Assembly (NCBI GenBank): GCA_041946865.1
Contig: JBHGBF010000049.1
Coordinates: forward strand, 1 to 30,585
DNA length: 30,585 bases
Origin: RPQK01 sp041946865
Lineage (GTDB): Bacteria > Acidobacteriota > UBA6911 > RPQK01
Direction: 5' to 3'
The notes beneath the pieces were generated by a model. That model was not told where the DNA came from, did not search any database, and worked only from the letters and a program-made list of their open reading frames with translations. Shown one piece after another: positions 16,618 to 23,918 of the stretch (the stretch's first letter is position 1; each line of letters begins with the position of its first letter). A program made the translations under genes and the position numbers.

Positions 16618-17239
16618 GAATCGATCTGTCATCTACGAGTGGATCCTGCGGCGGACCGCCGGCCGGAGCCGGGTGTTGGACGTGGGCTGCGGAGACGGTG
16701 AGCTGCTGAGCCGGCTGGCCGAGCAGCGCGGTGTCGAGGCGACCGGAATCGAGCTGTCCCAGGAATGCGTGATCCGCGCCGTCCAGCGCGGCCTGAGCGT
16801 TCATCATGGCAACGCCGAAGAGGGCCTGTGCAACTATCCCGACAGCGCCTTCGACCTGGTGATCCTCAGCCTGGCCATGCAAGAGCTCGAGCACCCGCGT
16901 AACGTGTTGCGTGAATGCCTGAGAGTCGGACGGCGGGTGGTTGTCGTCTTCCCCACCTTTGGACATTGGAAAGCGCGCTGGCAACTGGCTGTGCTGGGTC
17001 GCGCCCCGGTGACCCCCAGTTTCCCCCACGCCTGGCACGATTCCCCAAACCGCCATTATCTGACCGTCCGGGACTGGGAGCGGTTCTGTACGGATGAAGG
17101 CTGGAAAGTCCTGGAAAAGGCCTTTTTGGCCGGCGGCTCGTTGGTCCGCCTCCTGCCCAACCTCCGTGCCGAAGTGGCGCTGTATCTGCTCGAGGGCGGG
17201 CTGGCGGACTTAGGTCCGTTCCTCACTCCCCGTCTTTAG
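16601..17239 (+). CDS. metW: Methionine biosynthesis protein MetW (SAM-methyltransferase fold)
   Basis: The protein has 212 residues. It has a class I methyltransferase fold with motif I at about 25-33 (VLDVGCGDG), then TGIELSQECV, FDLVILSLAMQELEHP and VVVFPTFGHWKARWQL, the last two characteristic of MetW. MetW pairs with MetX in many proteobacteria and acidobacteria and is needed for its activity there. The start overlaps metX by 17 bp, so the two are translationally coupled. The 3' end runs into the convergent enolase-superfamily gene: 30 bp of the two coding sequences overlap. The last 15 or so residues (GGLADLGPFLTPRL) look like an extension beyond the usual end. Confidence 0.92.
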   Translation: MPDQVENRSVIYEWILRRTAGRSRVLDVGCGDGELLSRLAEQRGVEATGIELSQECVIRAVQRGLSVHHGNAEEGLCNYPDSAFDLVILSLAMQELEHPRNVLRECLRVGRRVVVVFPTFGHWKARWQLAVLGRAPVTPSFPHAWHDSPNRHYLTVRDWERFCTDEGWKVLEKAFLAGGSLVRLLPNLRAEVALYLLEGGLADLGPFLTPRL

Positions 17240-18634
17240 CTTCAAGCTCCAGAGCCGGTCGTGCGAACGTTCGTAGTCCCACTCCGGTGTGGGCGGGAAG
17301 TACTCCTTGACCGGGTCTTTGAGCTCCCTCTTGATGGCGTCCTCGTTCAGCTCGATGCCGAGGCCGGGAAGATTCGGCACCGGCACGAACCCGTCTTTCC
17401 CCATAAACGGCTTTGCCGGACCCTCGGCAATCGCCTCGTAGCCGGGGTCGTCGACTCCGTGGTGTTCCATGACCAGGAAGTTCTCGGTGGCGGCGGCGCA
17501 GTGAATGCCGGCGAACATCGTCACCGGCCCTCCGGCCATGTGCATCGCCATGGCCACGCCGTGCTCCATGGCATAGTCGCCGATCTTCTTCGTTTCGAGA
17601 AGCCCTCCCGAGGTGGCGAGGTCCGGATGGATAATTGACACCGCTTTCCGATCGATCAGCTCCCGGAAACCGTCCAGAAGGTAAATGTCCTCACCTGTCA
17701 GGATAGGCGTCGTGCAGGAGTTTTTGAGCTGGATGTACTGGTCGACGTACATCCACGGAACCATGTCTTCGTACCAGGCGAAGTTGCACTTGTCCAGCCG
17801 CCGGGCCAGCTTGATTCCATCTTCGATGCCGAAATGCCCGTAGTGATCCGTGGCGATCGGGATTTCCCACCCCAGGGTCTCTCGTATTTTCAGGGCATAT
17901 TCTTCGAAGATCGCCAGTCCTTTTTCGGTCACGCGGATGCCGGTGAACGGATGCGGCTTGTAGGTCCACTCCCAGTTCTGATCGCCGTATTGCTGGAAGG
18001 GATTCACTCCCTGCCCCTTGGGCCACGTCAGCGCGCCCTCGATGCCCTGGAGCAATGTGATGGGGGTGTCCATCTTGAGGAAAGTAAATCCCTGGTCGAT
18101 TCGCCCTTTCAGCCTGCGTGCCTGCTCGATCGGGTCTTTCGTGAAAGTGGTATCGGCATACAGCCGGATCTTGTCGCGAAACTGCCCGCCCAGCATTTGC
18201 CAGCAAGGCACGTTCCACGCCTTTCCGGCCAGGTCCCAGCAGGCCATTTCGATCGATACCACTCCTCCGGCTTGCCGGGCGTGCCCGCCGAACTGCTTGA
18301 TGCGCCGAAACACCTTGTCTACATGGCAGGGATTCAACCCCTTGATCCGGCTCTTGAGCATCAAGGCGTAAGTGGGACTGGCCCCATCCCGGACCTCGCC
18401 GTATCCATGCAGGCCCTGATTCGTGTCCAGCCTGACGACCCAATGGCCGTGCACCCGACAGACCCGCAGGTCCGTTATCTTCAGATCGGAAGGCTGTGAA
18501 GCCGTCCGGACGTTCCCCGCGATCGCTTCGTAGTCGTCGGCGGTCGCCATGAAACTGGCCGCGCAGGCGGCCGCTCCTGCTCCGACCGTTTTCCCCAGGA
18601 ACGATCTTCGTGAATGAAAACGTGAGTTTGCCAC
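17210..18634 (-). CDS. Tat-exported enolase-superfamily enzyme (mandelate racemase / sugar-acid dehydratase type)
   Basis: The protein has 474 residues from the GTG start, chosen because AGGAGG lies 7 nt upstream and the Tat motif then sits at the N-terminus; a TTG at 18667 extends the frame. SRRSFLG followed by a hydrophobic stretch is a twin-arginine signal. The barrel shows the enolase-superfamily metal ligands D263 (IATDHYG), E289 (AWYEDM) and E315 (TGEDIY), a catalytic-strand lysine K187 (FLKMD) and H365 (MAMHMAGG). This is the mandelate racemase/muconate lactonising branch; members near this pattern dehydrate or racemise sugar acids. The substrate cannot be told. Downstream it overlaps metW by 30 bp; upstream is a deleted relative (18690-19000) on the other strand. 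Confidence 0.85.
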   Translation of the reverse strand: MANSRFHSRRSFLGKTVGAGAAACAASFMATADDYEAIAGNVRTASQPSDLKITDLRVCRVHGHWVVRLDTNQGLHGYGEVRDGASPTYALMLKSRIKGLNPCHVDKVFRRIKQFGGHARQAGGVVSIEMACWDLAGKAWNVPCWQMLGGQFRDKIRLYADTTFTKDPIEQARRLKGRIDQGFTFLKMDTPITLLQGIEGALTWPKGQGVNPFQQYGDQNWEWTYKPHPFTGIRVTEKGLAIFEEYALKIRETLGWEIPIATDHYGHFGIEDGIKLARRLDKCNFAWYEDMVPWMYVDQYIQLKNSCTTPILTGEDIYLLDGFRELIDRKAVSIIHPDLATSGGLLETKKIGDYAMEHGVAMAMHMAGGPVTMFAGIHCAAATENFLVMEHHGVDDPGYEAIAEGPAKPFMGKDGFVPVPNLPGLGIELNEDAIKRELKDPVKEYFPPTPEWDYERSHDRLWSLKLKTGSEERT

Positions 18635-18689
18635 GGTCTCCCTCCTGTTCACTGACTTCTCCACCAAAGTCGTATTGTAACCGCGCTAC

Positions 18690-19000
18690 CTCGCAATCGC
18701 CGTACGCAGGTCTGGGAACCGGCGGCCTATGTCCGCCTGGTTCCTCGGCTCTTCGAACACCTGCGGAAAACCGTGGGCGAAGAGCTGGAGCTTCTTTACG
18801 ACATCCACGAGCGAGTCCCGCCGATCCTGGCGATCCAGATGGCTAAGGACCTGGAGCCTTACCGCGTCAGCGATAAGCCGGGGCTCGGCATCGATCTCGA
18901 CGAGAAGCTGGCAGGCCGCTTCCCGATCCAGGACGATCCGAGCCTCGACATGTTCTGGGGGAACGTCCGCCGTCGAGCCGGCACTATCGTAACCCCGTAG
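18690..19000 (+). pseudogene. Enolase-superfamily (RspA/mannonate dehydratase-like) remnant with internal deletion
   Basis: One plus-strand frame reads VWEPAAYVRLVPRLFEHLRK, then TVGEELELLYDIHERVPPIL and AIQMAKDLEPYR, the middle of a mandelate racemase/RspA-type enzyme (the LLxDxHERxPP motif with a metal-binding aspartate). The sequence then jumps directly to SDKPGLGIDLDEKLAGRFPI and WGNVRRRAGTIVTP, the C-terminus of the same family (DRPGLGIDxDE...WGNxRRxDGT). Roughly 150-200 residues between the two, including two metal-ligand glutamates, are missing, and the join is in frame. The N-terminal domain is also missing. The largest ATG-initiated piece (18773-19000) gives 75 residues and could still be translated, but it cannot be an active enzyme. 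Confidence 0.75.
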
Positions 19001-19012
19001 CCGTTTGCGCTC

Positions 19013-19939
19013 TTACTGCGTAGTTTGCAGCGGTATCTCGGCCTCGTTGAAGAAACGCTGCTGCAGCTCGAGTATCCGGTCGTCGCGCTTGATTTGTTGC
19101 AGTACCTTGACCAACTGGGAGACTTGGGCTTGGATCATCGCTTCGCCCAACTCTTTCGTGGCCAGGGTCCCGTCTCCCGCGTAGTGGTTGGGGAAACGTG
19201 CGTACCACCAGATGCCGGTGTACACGCCTTCGACGCCTTTCAAGCGGGCCTGATCCTCGCCGTTCTGCTGCCTGGCCCGCTCAGGATGCGCAAGATCCGG
19301 CCGGTGAGCCATGATTGTCGACGTCTCTCCCTCGCCGGCATGCATTTCCATGGTCGTTTTTCGCATTTGCCTGATCTTGCTCTCAGCCTCCGCGTCACGA
19401 GTCGGCGTGAAGATCATGACAGCGTAATCCTTCCGGGCAGCCAGTTGGGCCTGGCAGAAATAGTTGAGGAAATTGTTGTTCCCTCCATGCCCGTTGACGA
19501 TCACGATCTTCTTGATCCCGTTGCGCGACAACTCGTCACAGGTCTCCTGAAGCAGCGTCCAGATGGTGTTTGGGCTGTAGGCGATTGTACCTGGCTGGTG
19601 TTTGGCCTCGTAGATCTGGCCAAAGTAGTACTCTGGAAAAACCAGAACGTATTCCTGCTGCGCCGCCCTGAGGGCAATCTGCCTGGAATCAAGCAGATCC
19701 GTGCCGAGCGGCAGGTGCGGACCGTGCTTCTCCAGGATCCCAAAGGGAATGACGCAGGTTCTGCCGGCTTTCTCAACCCCCTTCACGAAGTCCGGCGCCG
19801 TGAGCTCCTCGTACCGGAACGGTAGGTTTTCCGGTTGAGCGGGCGCTGTCTGCGCTTGTACTGCGACGATGCTGAGCAGGACCGCCCCGACCGCGACCGG
19901 CCACGACAGCGTGACGATTCGACCGTAGTTTCTGCCCAT
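19013..19939 (-). CDS. Secreted creatininase-family amidohydrolase
   Basis: The protein has 308 residues. A signal peptide (VAVGAVLLSIVAVQAQ) precedes a creatininase fold. The metal site is clear: E70-x-H72 and D81 in ILEKHGPHLPLGTD, H151 in NGHGGNN, and H200/E205 in HAGEGETS. Creatininase-family enzymes are metal-dependent amidohydrolases (creatinine, mycofactocin peptide and others); here the signal peptide implies a periplasmic substrate, which cannot be named. AAGGAGG lies 7 nt before the ATG. The gene is 12 bp from the enolase remnant and divergent from the methyltransferase remnant. An early in-frame ATG alternative is not supported. Confidence 0.88.
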   Translation of the reverse strand: MGRNYGRIVTLSWPVAVGAVLLSIVAVQAQTAPAQPENLPFRYEELTAPDFVKGVEKAGRTCVIPFGILEKHGPHLPLGTDLLDSRQIALRAAQQEYVLVFPEYYFGQIYEAKHQPGTIAYSPNTIWTLLQETCDELSRNGIKKIVIVNGHGGNNNFLNYFCQAQLAARKDYAVMIFTPTRDAEAESKIRQMRKTTMEMHAGEGETSTIMAHRPDLAHPERARQQNGEDQARLKGVEGVYTGIWWYARFPNHYAGDGTLATKELGEAMIQAQVSQLVKVLQQIKRDDRILELQQRFFNEAEIPLQTTQ

Positions 19940-20074
19940 CGACTTTCCTCCTTCGCCGAGTATTCTTGCCTAATTCGTCGAAGATACCAAGGCCCCGCCA
20001 GCGCAGCCCTCGGGTTTCTTTCCTGCAGACGCTCCCATGCTGAGTTACAATCTCCCTCGCCGCCCGCAAAGAAA

Positions 20075-20696
20075 ATGTGGAAGCGGCTTCGCACGATGCA
20101 GTCCGTTCTCGCTCGTCTCCGGTCCGGGGGTTCCGGCGACCTGGCTCGCCGGTCGGGAAAGTACTGGGACTCAACCGCCGGGTCCGAAGCTGACTACGTC
20201 TATTGGCTCGCGGTACCGGAGGTGGTGAGATGGGTGAACAGGAAAGTGTCGGGCAACCCTGGAAGTTCTCGAACTGGCAGCCGCCTGCCTGAAGGGATCG
20301 CCAGGCCTGCTCTATCTGGACGAATACATTGGACCCTCTCGCGACAACTGGACGGACGGCGCTCTTGGCTACGCCGCTGCCCTTTATTCCCGGGTCCCGC
20401 CTGGCTTAAGAAGAAGTGAAAGACTGGCGCCTCCGGTCGCTTTCGATGACCCGACGGAGATGATTCGCTCCGACCAGATCCCGGCGGTTCTGCAAATCTA
20501 CTTCGATGTCTTAGAATACAAGCCTTATTTTGGAAACGTCGTCATGCCTCTGGTGTCCGGCATCCCCAAAAGGTCGATCGCCGATCCCTCGGTTTCACGC
20601 CTGATAGCCCGGGCCATGGACGTGGAGGATTTCCTTATCGCGAAAGGGCTGATCGACCCGATGTACGCGGTGTTTGTTGGGACGCCAAAAGTTTGA
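20075..20696 (+). pseudogene. SAM-dependent methyltransferase remnant: core deleted and frameshifted
   Basis: Frame A starts at ATG 20075 and reads RSGKYWDSTAGSEADYVYWL then AVPEVVRWVNRKVSG, the N-terminal region of a class I methyltransferase. From about 20240 the homologous reading passes to another frame: LEVLELAACLKG, LLYLDEYIGPSRDNWTDGAL, then MIRSDQIPAVLQIYFDVLEY and DVEDFLIAKGLI to the TGA at 20694-20696. The second part matches the C-terminal half of such enzymes (LKPGGLLxxDEYxGPSRxxW... VRSEEIxPLL). The glycine-rich SAM-binding motif I and following strands, about 90-110 residues, are absent. It is therefore a pseudogene with a central deletion. The last 78 codons form an isolated ORF from ATG 20460 that should not be called as a gene. 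Confidence 0.75.
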
Positions 20697-20719
20697 GGAT
20701 ACAGCGTGGGATTTTTCAA

Positions 20720-22195
20720 ATGACATCGATACGGGACTACCTCGAGGCAGGTGTCCACTCAACCATGCCGCGCCGCGTCCACCTCGCCGGAGGCATTGCG
20801 CTGGCGGCCATGGCCCTGGTCCTGACACTCGGATTCTGGCGCTTCAACGTGGATGACAGCTATATCGGTTACCGGATAGCCGAGAACGTGGTGGCCGGGC
20901 ACGGCTGGGTCTACAATCCCGGCGAGCGGGTCAACGGGGCCACATCCCCGCTCTGGACATTGCTCCTGATCGCGGGTGCAAGCTGGGGAGCAACGATCGC
21001 CGTTTCGCACCTGGCGACAGCCGTCTGTCTCTTCCTGGCCGGCTATTTTGCCTGGCGCATCTCGTGGGACTTCCTCGGCCCCTGGCTTTCGCTTCTGGCA
21101 GGCGCTTTGCTGCAGACGCACCCCATGCTGGTCCTCTCGATCAGCATGGAGACCTGGCTCTACCTGGCCTTCGCGCTCATGTCGATCTGGGCCTGGCACG
21201 GCGGCAGAATGCTGCTTGCCGGGACCTGCTTGTCTTTGGTTGTATTGGCGCGACCGGACGGGATCATTCTGGCTGCCATGGTTTTTGCGCTTGCCCTGGT
21301 CCAGCGCCGGCTTTCTTGGCGTGCCGCAGCAGCCTTCTTATCTCCGCTTGTCCTCTGGTCGATTTTCTCGCTCTGGCAATTCGGGAGCCCCTTCCCGCAC
21401 ACCTTGGAAGCCAAGATGGCACAGGCGCGTTCCGGGTTCTGGAACCTGGCGCTGCCGCCACTTTCCTTCCTTCCGCTCTTTTTCAAGGGGCTGCTGTGGT
21501 GGCTCAAGCACGTGCACGGAATTCCCCTCCTCCTGCTGGTTTTTCCTTTTTCGATCGCCGGCCTGGTCTCTGTCAAGAAGTGGCATCCCCTCCTGGCTCT
21601 CGTGATCCTTTGGGGCGGGCTGCACCTCGGTGCGTACTCACTGTTGAAGGTGCCTCACTATCACTGGTACTACAGCCCTGTCCTGCTGGCCTTTGTTCTC
21701 GGCTCGCTCGCCGGGTGCCGGCGTTTGCTCGACGCGGCGCGGCGATGGCGATTCGTGTGGATGGTCATCGTCATCACGGGTCTTTTCCTGGTTTATCGTC
21801 AGCTGGAGTTCGTTTATCGGACATACGCCGGGCTTCCCGAACCCAGAAACGCGGCCTATGAGAGGCTTGCCAACTGGCTGAAGGAGAACACGCCGCCGGC
21901 GGCCCGTGTGGCCGCGGCGGAAATCGGAGTGATCGGGTACATCTCCGGCCGACCCATCGTGGACATGGCGGGTCTTATGCACGAGGAGGGACCCGCTGAG
22001 CTGCGAAGACGCAATGCGGGCTGGTGGATGGCCAGGCGTCGTCCCGACGTGGTGATCGTCCACACCCCGGTTTGGCCGTTCGAAGCGATCGTCGAATCCT
22101 CGCCGGAATACCAGCTGATTTACACCCACCCGCCTGATGGCTATCAGGCGTTGCGCGTGTTTGCGCGCCAGGGCACTCAGTCCCCGATGCGCTGA
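20720..22195 (+). CDS. GT-C type membrane glycosyltransferase-like protein
   Basis: The protein has 491 residues from ATG 20720; a TTG at 20693 and a later ATG at 20765 are alternatives. It has about ten or more transmembrane helices. A conserved acidic pair in the first periplasmic loop (FNVDDSYIGYRIAENVVAGH, then GWVYNPGERVNGATSPLWT) is the hallmark of GT-C lipid-linked sugar transferases, where the Asp binds metal or acts as base. A soluble periplasmic C-domain follows the last helices (from about residue 390: NWLKENTPPAARVAAAEIGV). Donor, acceptor and glycan are unknown. The gene starts 23 nt after the methyltransferase remnant's stop and no strong ribosome site is seen. Confidence 0.75.
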   Translation: MTSIRDYLEAGVHSTMPRRVHLAGGIALAAMALVLTLGFWRFNVDDSYIGYRIAENVVAGHGWVYNPGERVNGATSPLWTLLLIAGASWGATIAVSHLATAVCLFLAGYFAWRISWDFLGPWLSLLAGALLQTHPMLVLSISMETWLYLAFALMSIWAWHGGRMLLAGTCLSLVVLARPDGIILAAMVFALALVQRRLSWRAAAAFLSPLVLWSIFSLWQFGSPFPHTLEAKMAQARSGFWNLALPPLSFLPLFFKGLLWWLKHVHGIPLLLLVFPFSIAGLVSVKKWHPLLALVILWGGLHLGAYSLLKVPHYHWYYSPVLLAFVLGSLAGCRRLLDAARRWRFVWMVIVITGLFLVYRQLEFVYRTYAGLPEPRNAAYERLANWLKENTPPAARVAAAEIGVIGYISGRPIVDMAGLMHEEGPAELRRRNAGWWMARRRPDVVIVHTPVWPFEAIVESSPEYQLIYTHPPDGYQALRVFARQGTQSPMR

Positions 22196-22197
22196 CA

Positions 22198-22328
22198 GGG
22201 GCGCCACGCCCCCACCGGAGTCGGGCCTTGTCCACCTAGCGCCGATGGGATGGCCACCGACTCTTCCGCGAACGCCATGGTCCGGCGCCCGGCCCCTTTG
22301 GGCCGAGCTCTCACGAAAGAAAACGTGA
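22198..22328. other. Convergent intergenic region with three GC-rich hairpins
   Basis: Between the convergent glycosyltransferase and the unrecognised 221-residue gene lie three stem-loops: GGGGCG/CGCCCC (22198-22212) just after the stop, CGGCCC/GGGCCG with a 4-nt loop (22290-22305), and TCACG/CGTGA (22311-22328). None is followed by a T-run, so terminator activity is uncertain. No gene is visible here. Confidence 0.4.
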
Positions 22329-22357
22329 TACGCGACTCTATGAACAACCGTGGCAAT

Positions 22358-23023
22358 TCACCGCAGCAGCGTGAACTCCGGCAGACCGAACTCCGCGAGC
22401 AGCTTTCTTTGTAGATACCCCTGCTTGAGCCGCTCGTACATTTCCTTGGCCAGGTGCTTTTTGTAGATCTTTGTCTCCGCCTTCACTTCCACCTTCAGCT
22501 CTTCGAGCCGCTTCGGGTCGAGCTGCTCCTCGAATCCTCGGGCGAGCACAGTCTGGATGTCGGACAACTCACGTTCGAGCTGTCCGGGATCCAGCTGCGG
22601 GCAGCGCCTGACCTCCTCGGACAGCTCCTTCAGGCGCGAAAGCACCCGGGCGCAGGCCGGCCGGTCGCTTTGCTCGAGGCGCTGGATGAGATGCTTGAGA
22701 TGCTCGAGCAGCTGGTGCGGCGCCGCAACTTCCACGCGGCTTTCTTCCTCTTCCCGGGCGCCGACCATGGCCGTTTGATACTCCTGGAAAGCTTCCATCA
22801 CTGCCGGGTGACAGTAGAAAAGGGTGGCAGGCGCCTTCTTCTGGCGCCGCAGCGCGGCATCGAAGCTCCGGTCAATGCCCCGGAGAACGACTTGAAGCGG
22901 GATCTGAGTTTCCTTCCACAGCTCGATCAGACACCAGTCAAGCGGCGAAACCAGAATGTTCTTGCCTCGTTTGCGAACGAAATGCTCTTCGATTTCTGTG
23001 AAGTAATTGAAGTAATTCTTCAC
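22358..23023 (-). CDS. Unrecognised protein translationally coupled to coaX
   Basis: The protein has 221 residues, hydrophilic, with no signal or membrane segment. The N-terminus (NYFNYFTEIEEHFVRKRGKN) and ILVSPLDWCLIELWKETQIP read like a small helical DNA- or protein-binding module; a helical, Glu/Leu-rich stretch from about 100 to 200 may form coiled coils. The start is GTG, overlapping the coaX stop in a GTGA junction, so its translation depends on coaX. I do not recognise a family and give no function. Genes of this type next to coaX exist in related genomes as far as I recall, but this needs a search. Confidence 0.75.
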   Translation of the reverse strand: MKNYFNYFTEIEEHFVRKRGKNILVSPLDWCLIELWKETQIPLQVVLRGIDRSFDAALRRQKKAPATLFYCHPAVMEAFQEYQTAMVGAREEEESRVEVAAPHQLLEHLKHLIQRLEQSDRPACARVLSRLKELSEEVRRCPQLDPGQLERELSDIQTVLARGFEEQLDPKRLEELKVEVKAETKIYKKHLAKEMYERLKQGYLQRKLLAEFGLPEFTLLR

Positions 23024-23784
23024 GTCTGAAACCGCTCGTGAAAGAGGCGCAGGCCCTGCAGCGTGAGGTCTTCTTCGATCCGGTCGATGCCTTCGGCCCG
23101 ATAGGCGATACGGGTGGCAAGACCGCCGGTCGCGATCACCGCAGCTGGTCCCAGCTCCTGCTTCATACGCCTCAAGACCCCTTCGATCAGCGACACATAG
23201 CCGAAGAAGATGCCCGACTGCATGGCGGCTACCGTACAGTCCCCGATGACCCGAGACGGCTCTCTGATCTCGATCCGCGGGAGTTTGGCAGCGCGGGTGA
23301 AGAGGGCCTCAGCCGAAATCCGGACTCCCGGCACTATGACACCGCCCAGGTATTCTCCGTGCCGCGAAATGGCGTCAAAGGTCGTCGCCGTTCCGAAATC
23401 CACCACGATCGCTGGGCCGCCGACCAGTTCAAAAGCGGCCAAGGCATTGACGATGCGGTCGGCGCCGACGTCGCTCGGCGGGTTGTAAAGGACGGGGATA
23501 ACGCTCTGGTTGGCCGGTTCCACAAAAAGCGCTTCGTGGCCGAAGTACCGGCGTGAAAGCTGCGTGAGCCGCTCGTTCAAAGGCGGAACAACGGAGGAGA
23601 TGACCACGCTCTCGACATCCTGAAACGAGAGGCGCCCCAGCGTGAAGAGGTTATGAAGGAGAACACCGTACTCGTCCACGGTCCGGTCCTTGCAGGTTCG
23701 GACGCGCCAGGAACAGGTCAGGGTCTTTCCCTGAAAGACGCCGAGCACAGTGTTCGTGTTGCCGACATCGATGACGAGTAGCAT
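23020..23784 (-). CDS. coaX: Type III pantothenate kinase
   Basis: The protein has 254 residues starting MLLVIDVGNTNTVLGVF, with the ASKHA-type phosphate-binding motif DVGNTNT. It phosphorylates pantothenate in the first step of CoA synthesis and needs a monovalent cation. Other signatures are DRTVDEYGVLL, ISSVVPPL, GADRIVNALAAFE and VVDFGTATTFDAI, and the later GGVIVPG and TGGLA. The frame extends upstream to 23844, but the family N-terminus and a GGGGAG site 9 nt before ATG 23784 set the start. Downstream it overlaps the unrecognised gene by GTGA. A palindromic repeat separates it from purH. Confidence 0.93.
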   Translation of the reverse strand: MLLVIDVGNTNTVLGVFQGKTLTCSWRVRTCKDRTVDEYGVLLHNLFTLGRLSFQDVESVVISSVVPPLNERLTQLSRRYFGHEALFVEPANQSVIPVLYNPPSDVGADRIVNALAAFELVGGPAIVVDFGTATTFDAISRHGEYLGGVIVPGVRISAEALFTRAAKLPRIEIREPSRVIGDCTVAAMQSGIFFGYVSLIEGVLRRMKQELGPAAVIATGGLATRIAYRAEGIDRIEEDLTLQGLRLFHERFQT

Positions 23785-23835
23785 GATCGTGGACTCCCCA
23801 GCCTGAGAGCGCAGGTGGCCTCCCTGCACCGTGGC

Positions 23836-23909
23836 GGCAGGCATCTTGCCTGCTTGTGTTGCCGCTTGAAACGGCTTCGGTCAAGGTACGAGCAGGCCGG
23901 ATGCCTGCC
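23836..23909. repeat. Palindromic (REP/BIME-like) element between purH and coaX
   Basis: Outer arms GGCAGGCATC (23836-23845) and GATGCCTGCC (23900-23909) and inner arms GCCTGCT (23848-23854) and AGCAGGC (23891-23897) are perfect complements, giving a 17-pair stem with a 2x2 bulge. Alternatively the same bases make two separate hairpins: GCAGGCA/TGCCTGC (23837-23853) and GCAGGC/GCCTGC (23892-23908). This two-way folding is typical of dispersed palindromic repeats. Confidence 0.6.
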
Positions 23910-23918
23910 TTCCCCAGG

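Noticed and set aside
22196..22357. Possible tRNA (including tRNA-Sec) in the hairpin-rich gap
   Set aside because: The hairpins do not assemble into a cloverleaf; no TTCGA-type T-loop or CCA-proximal acceptor pairing found.
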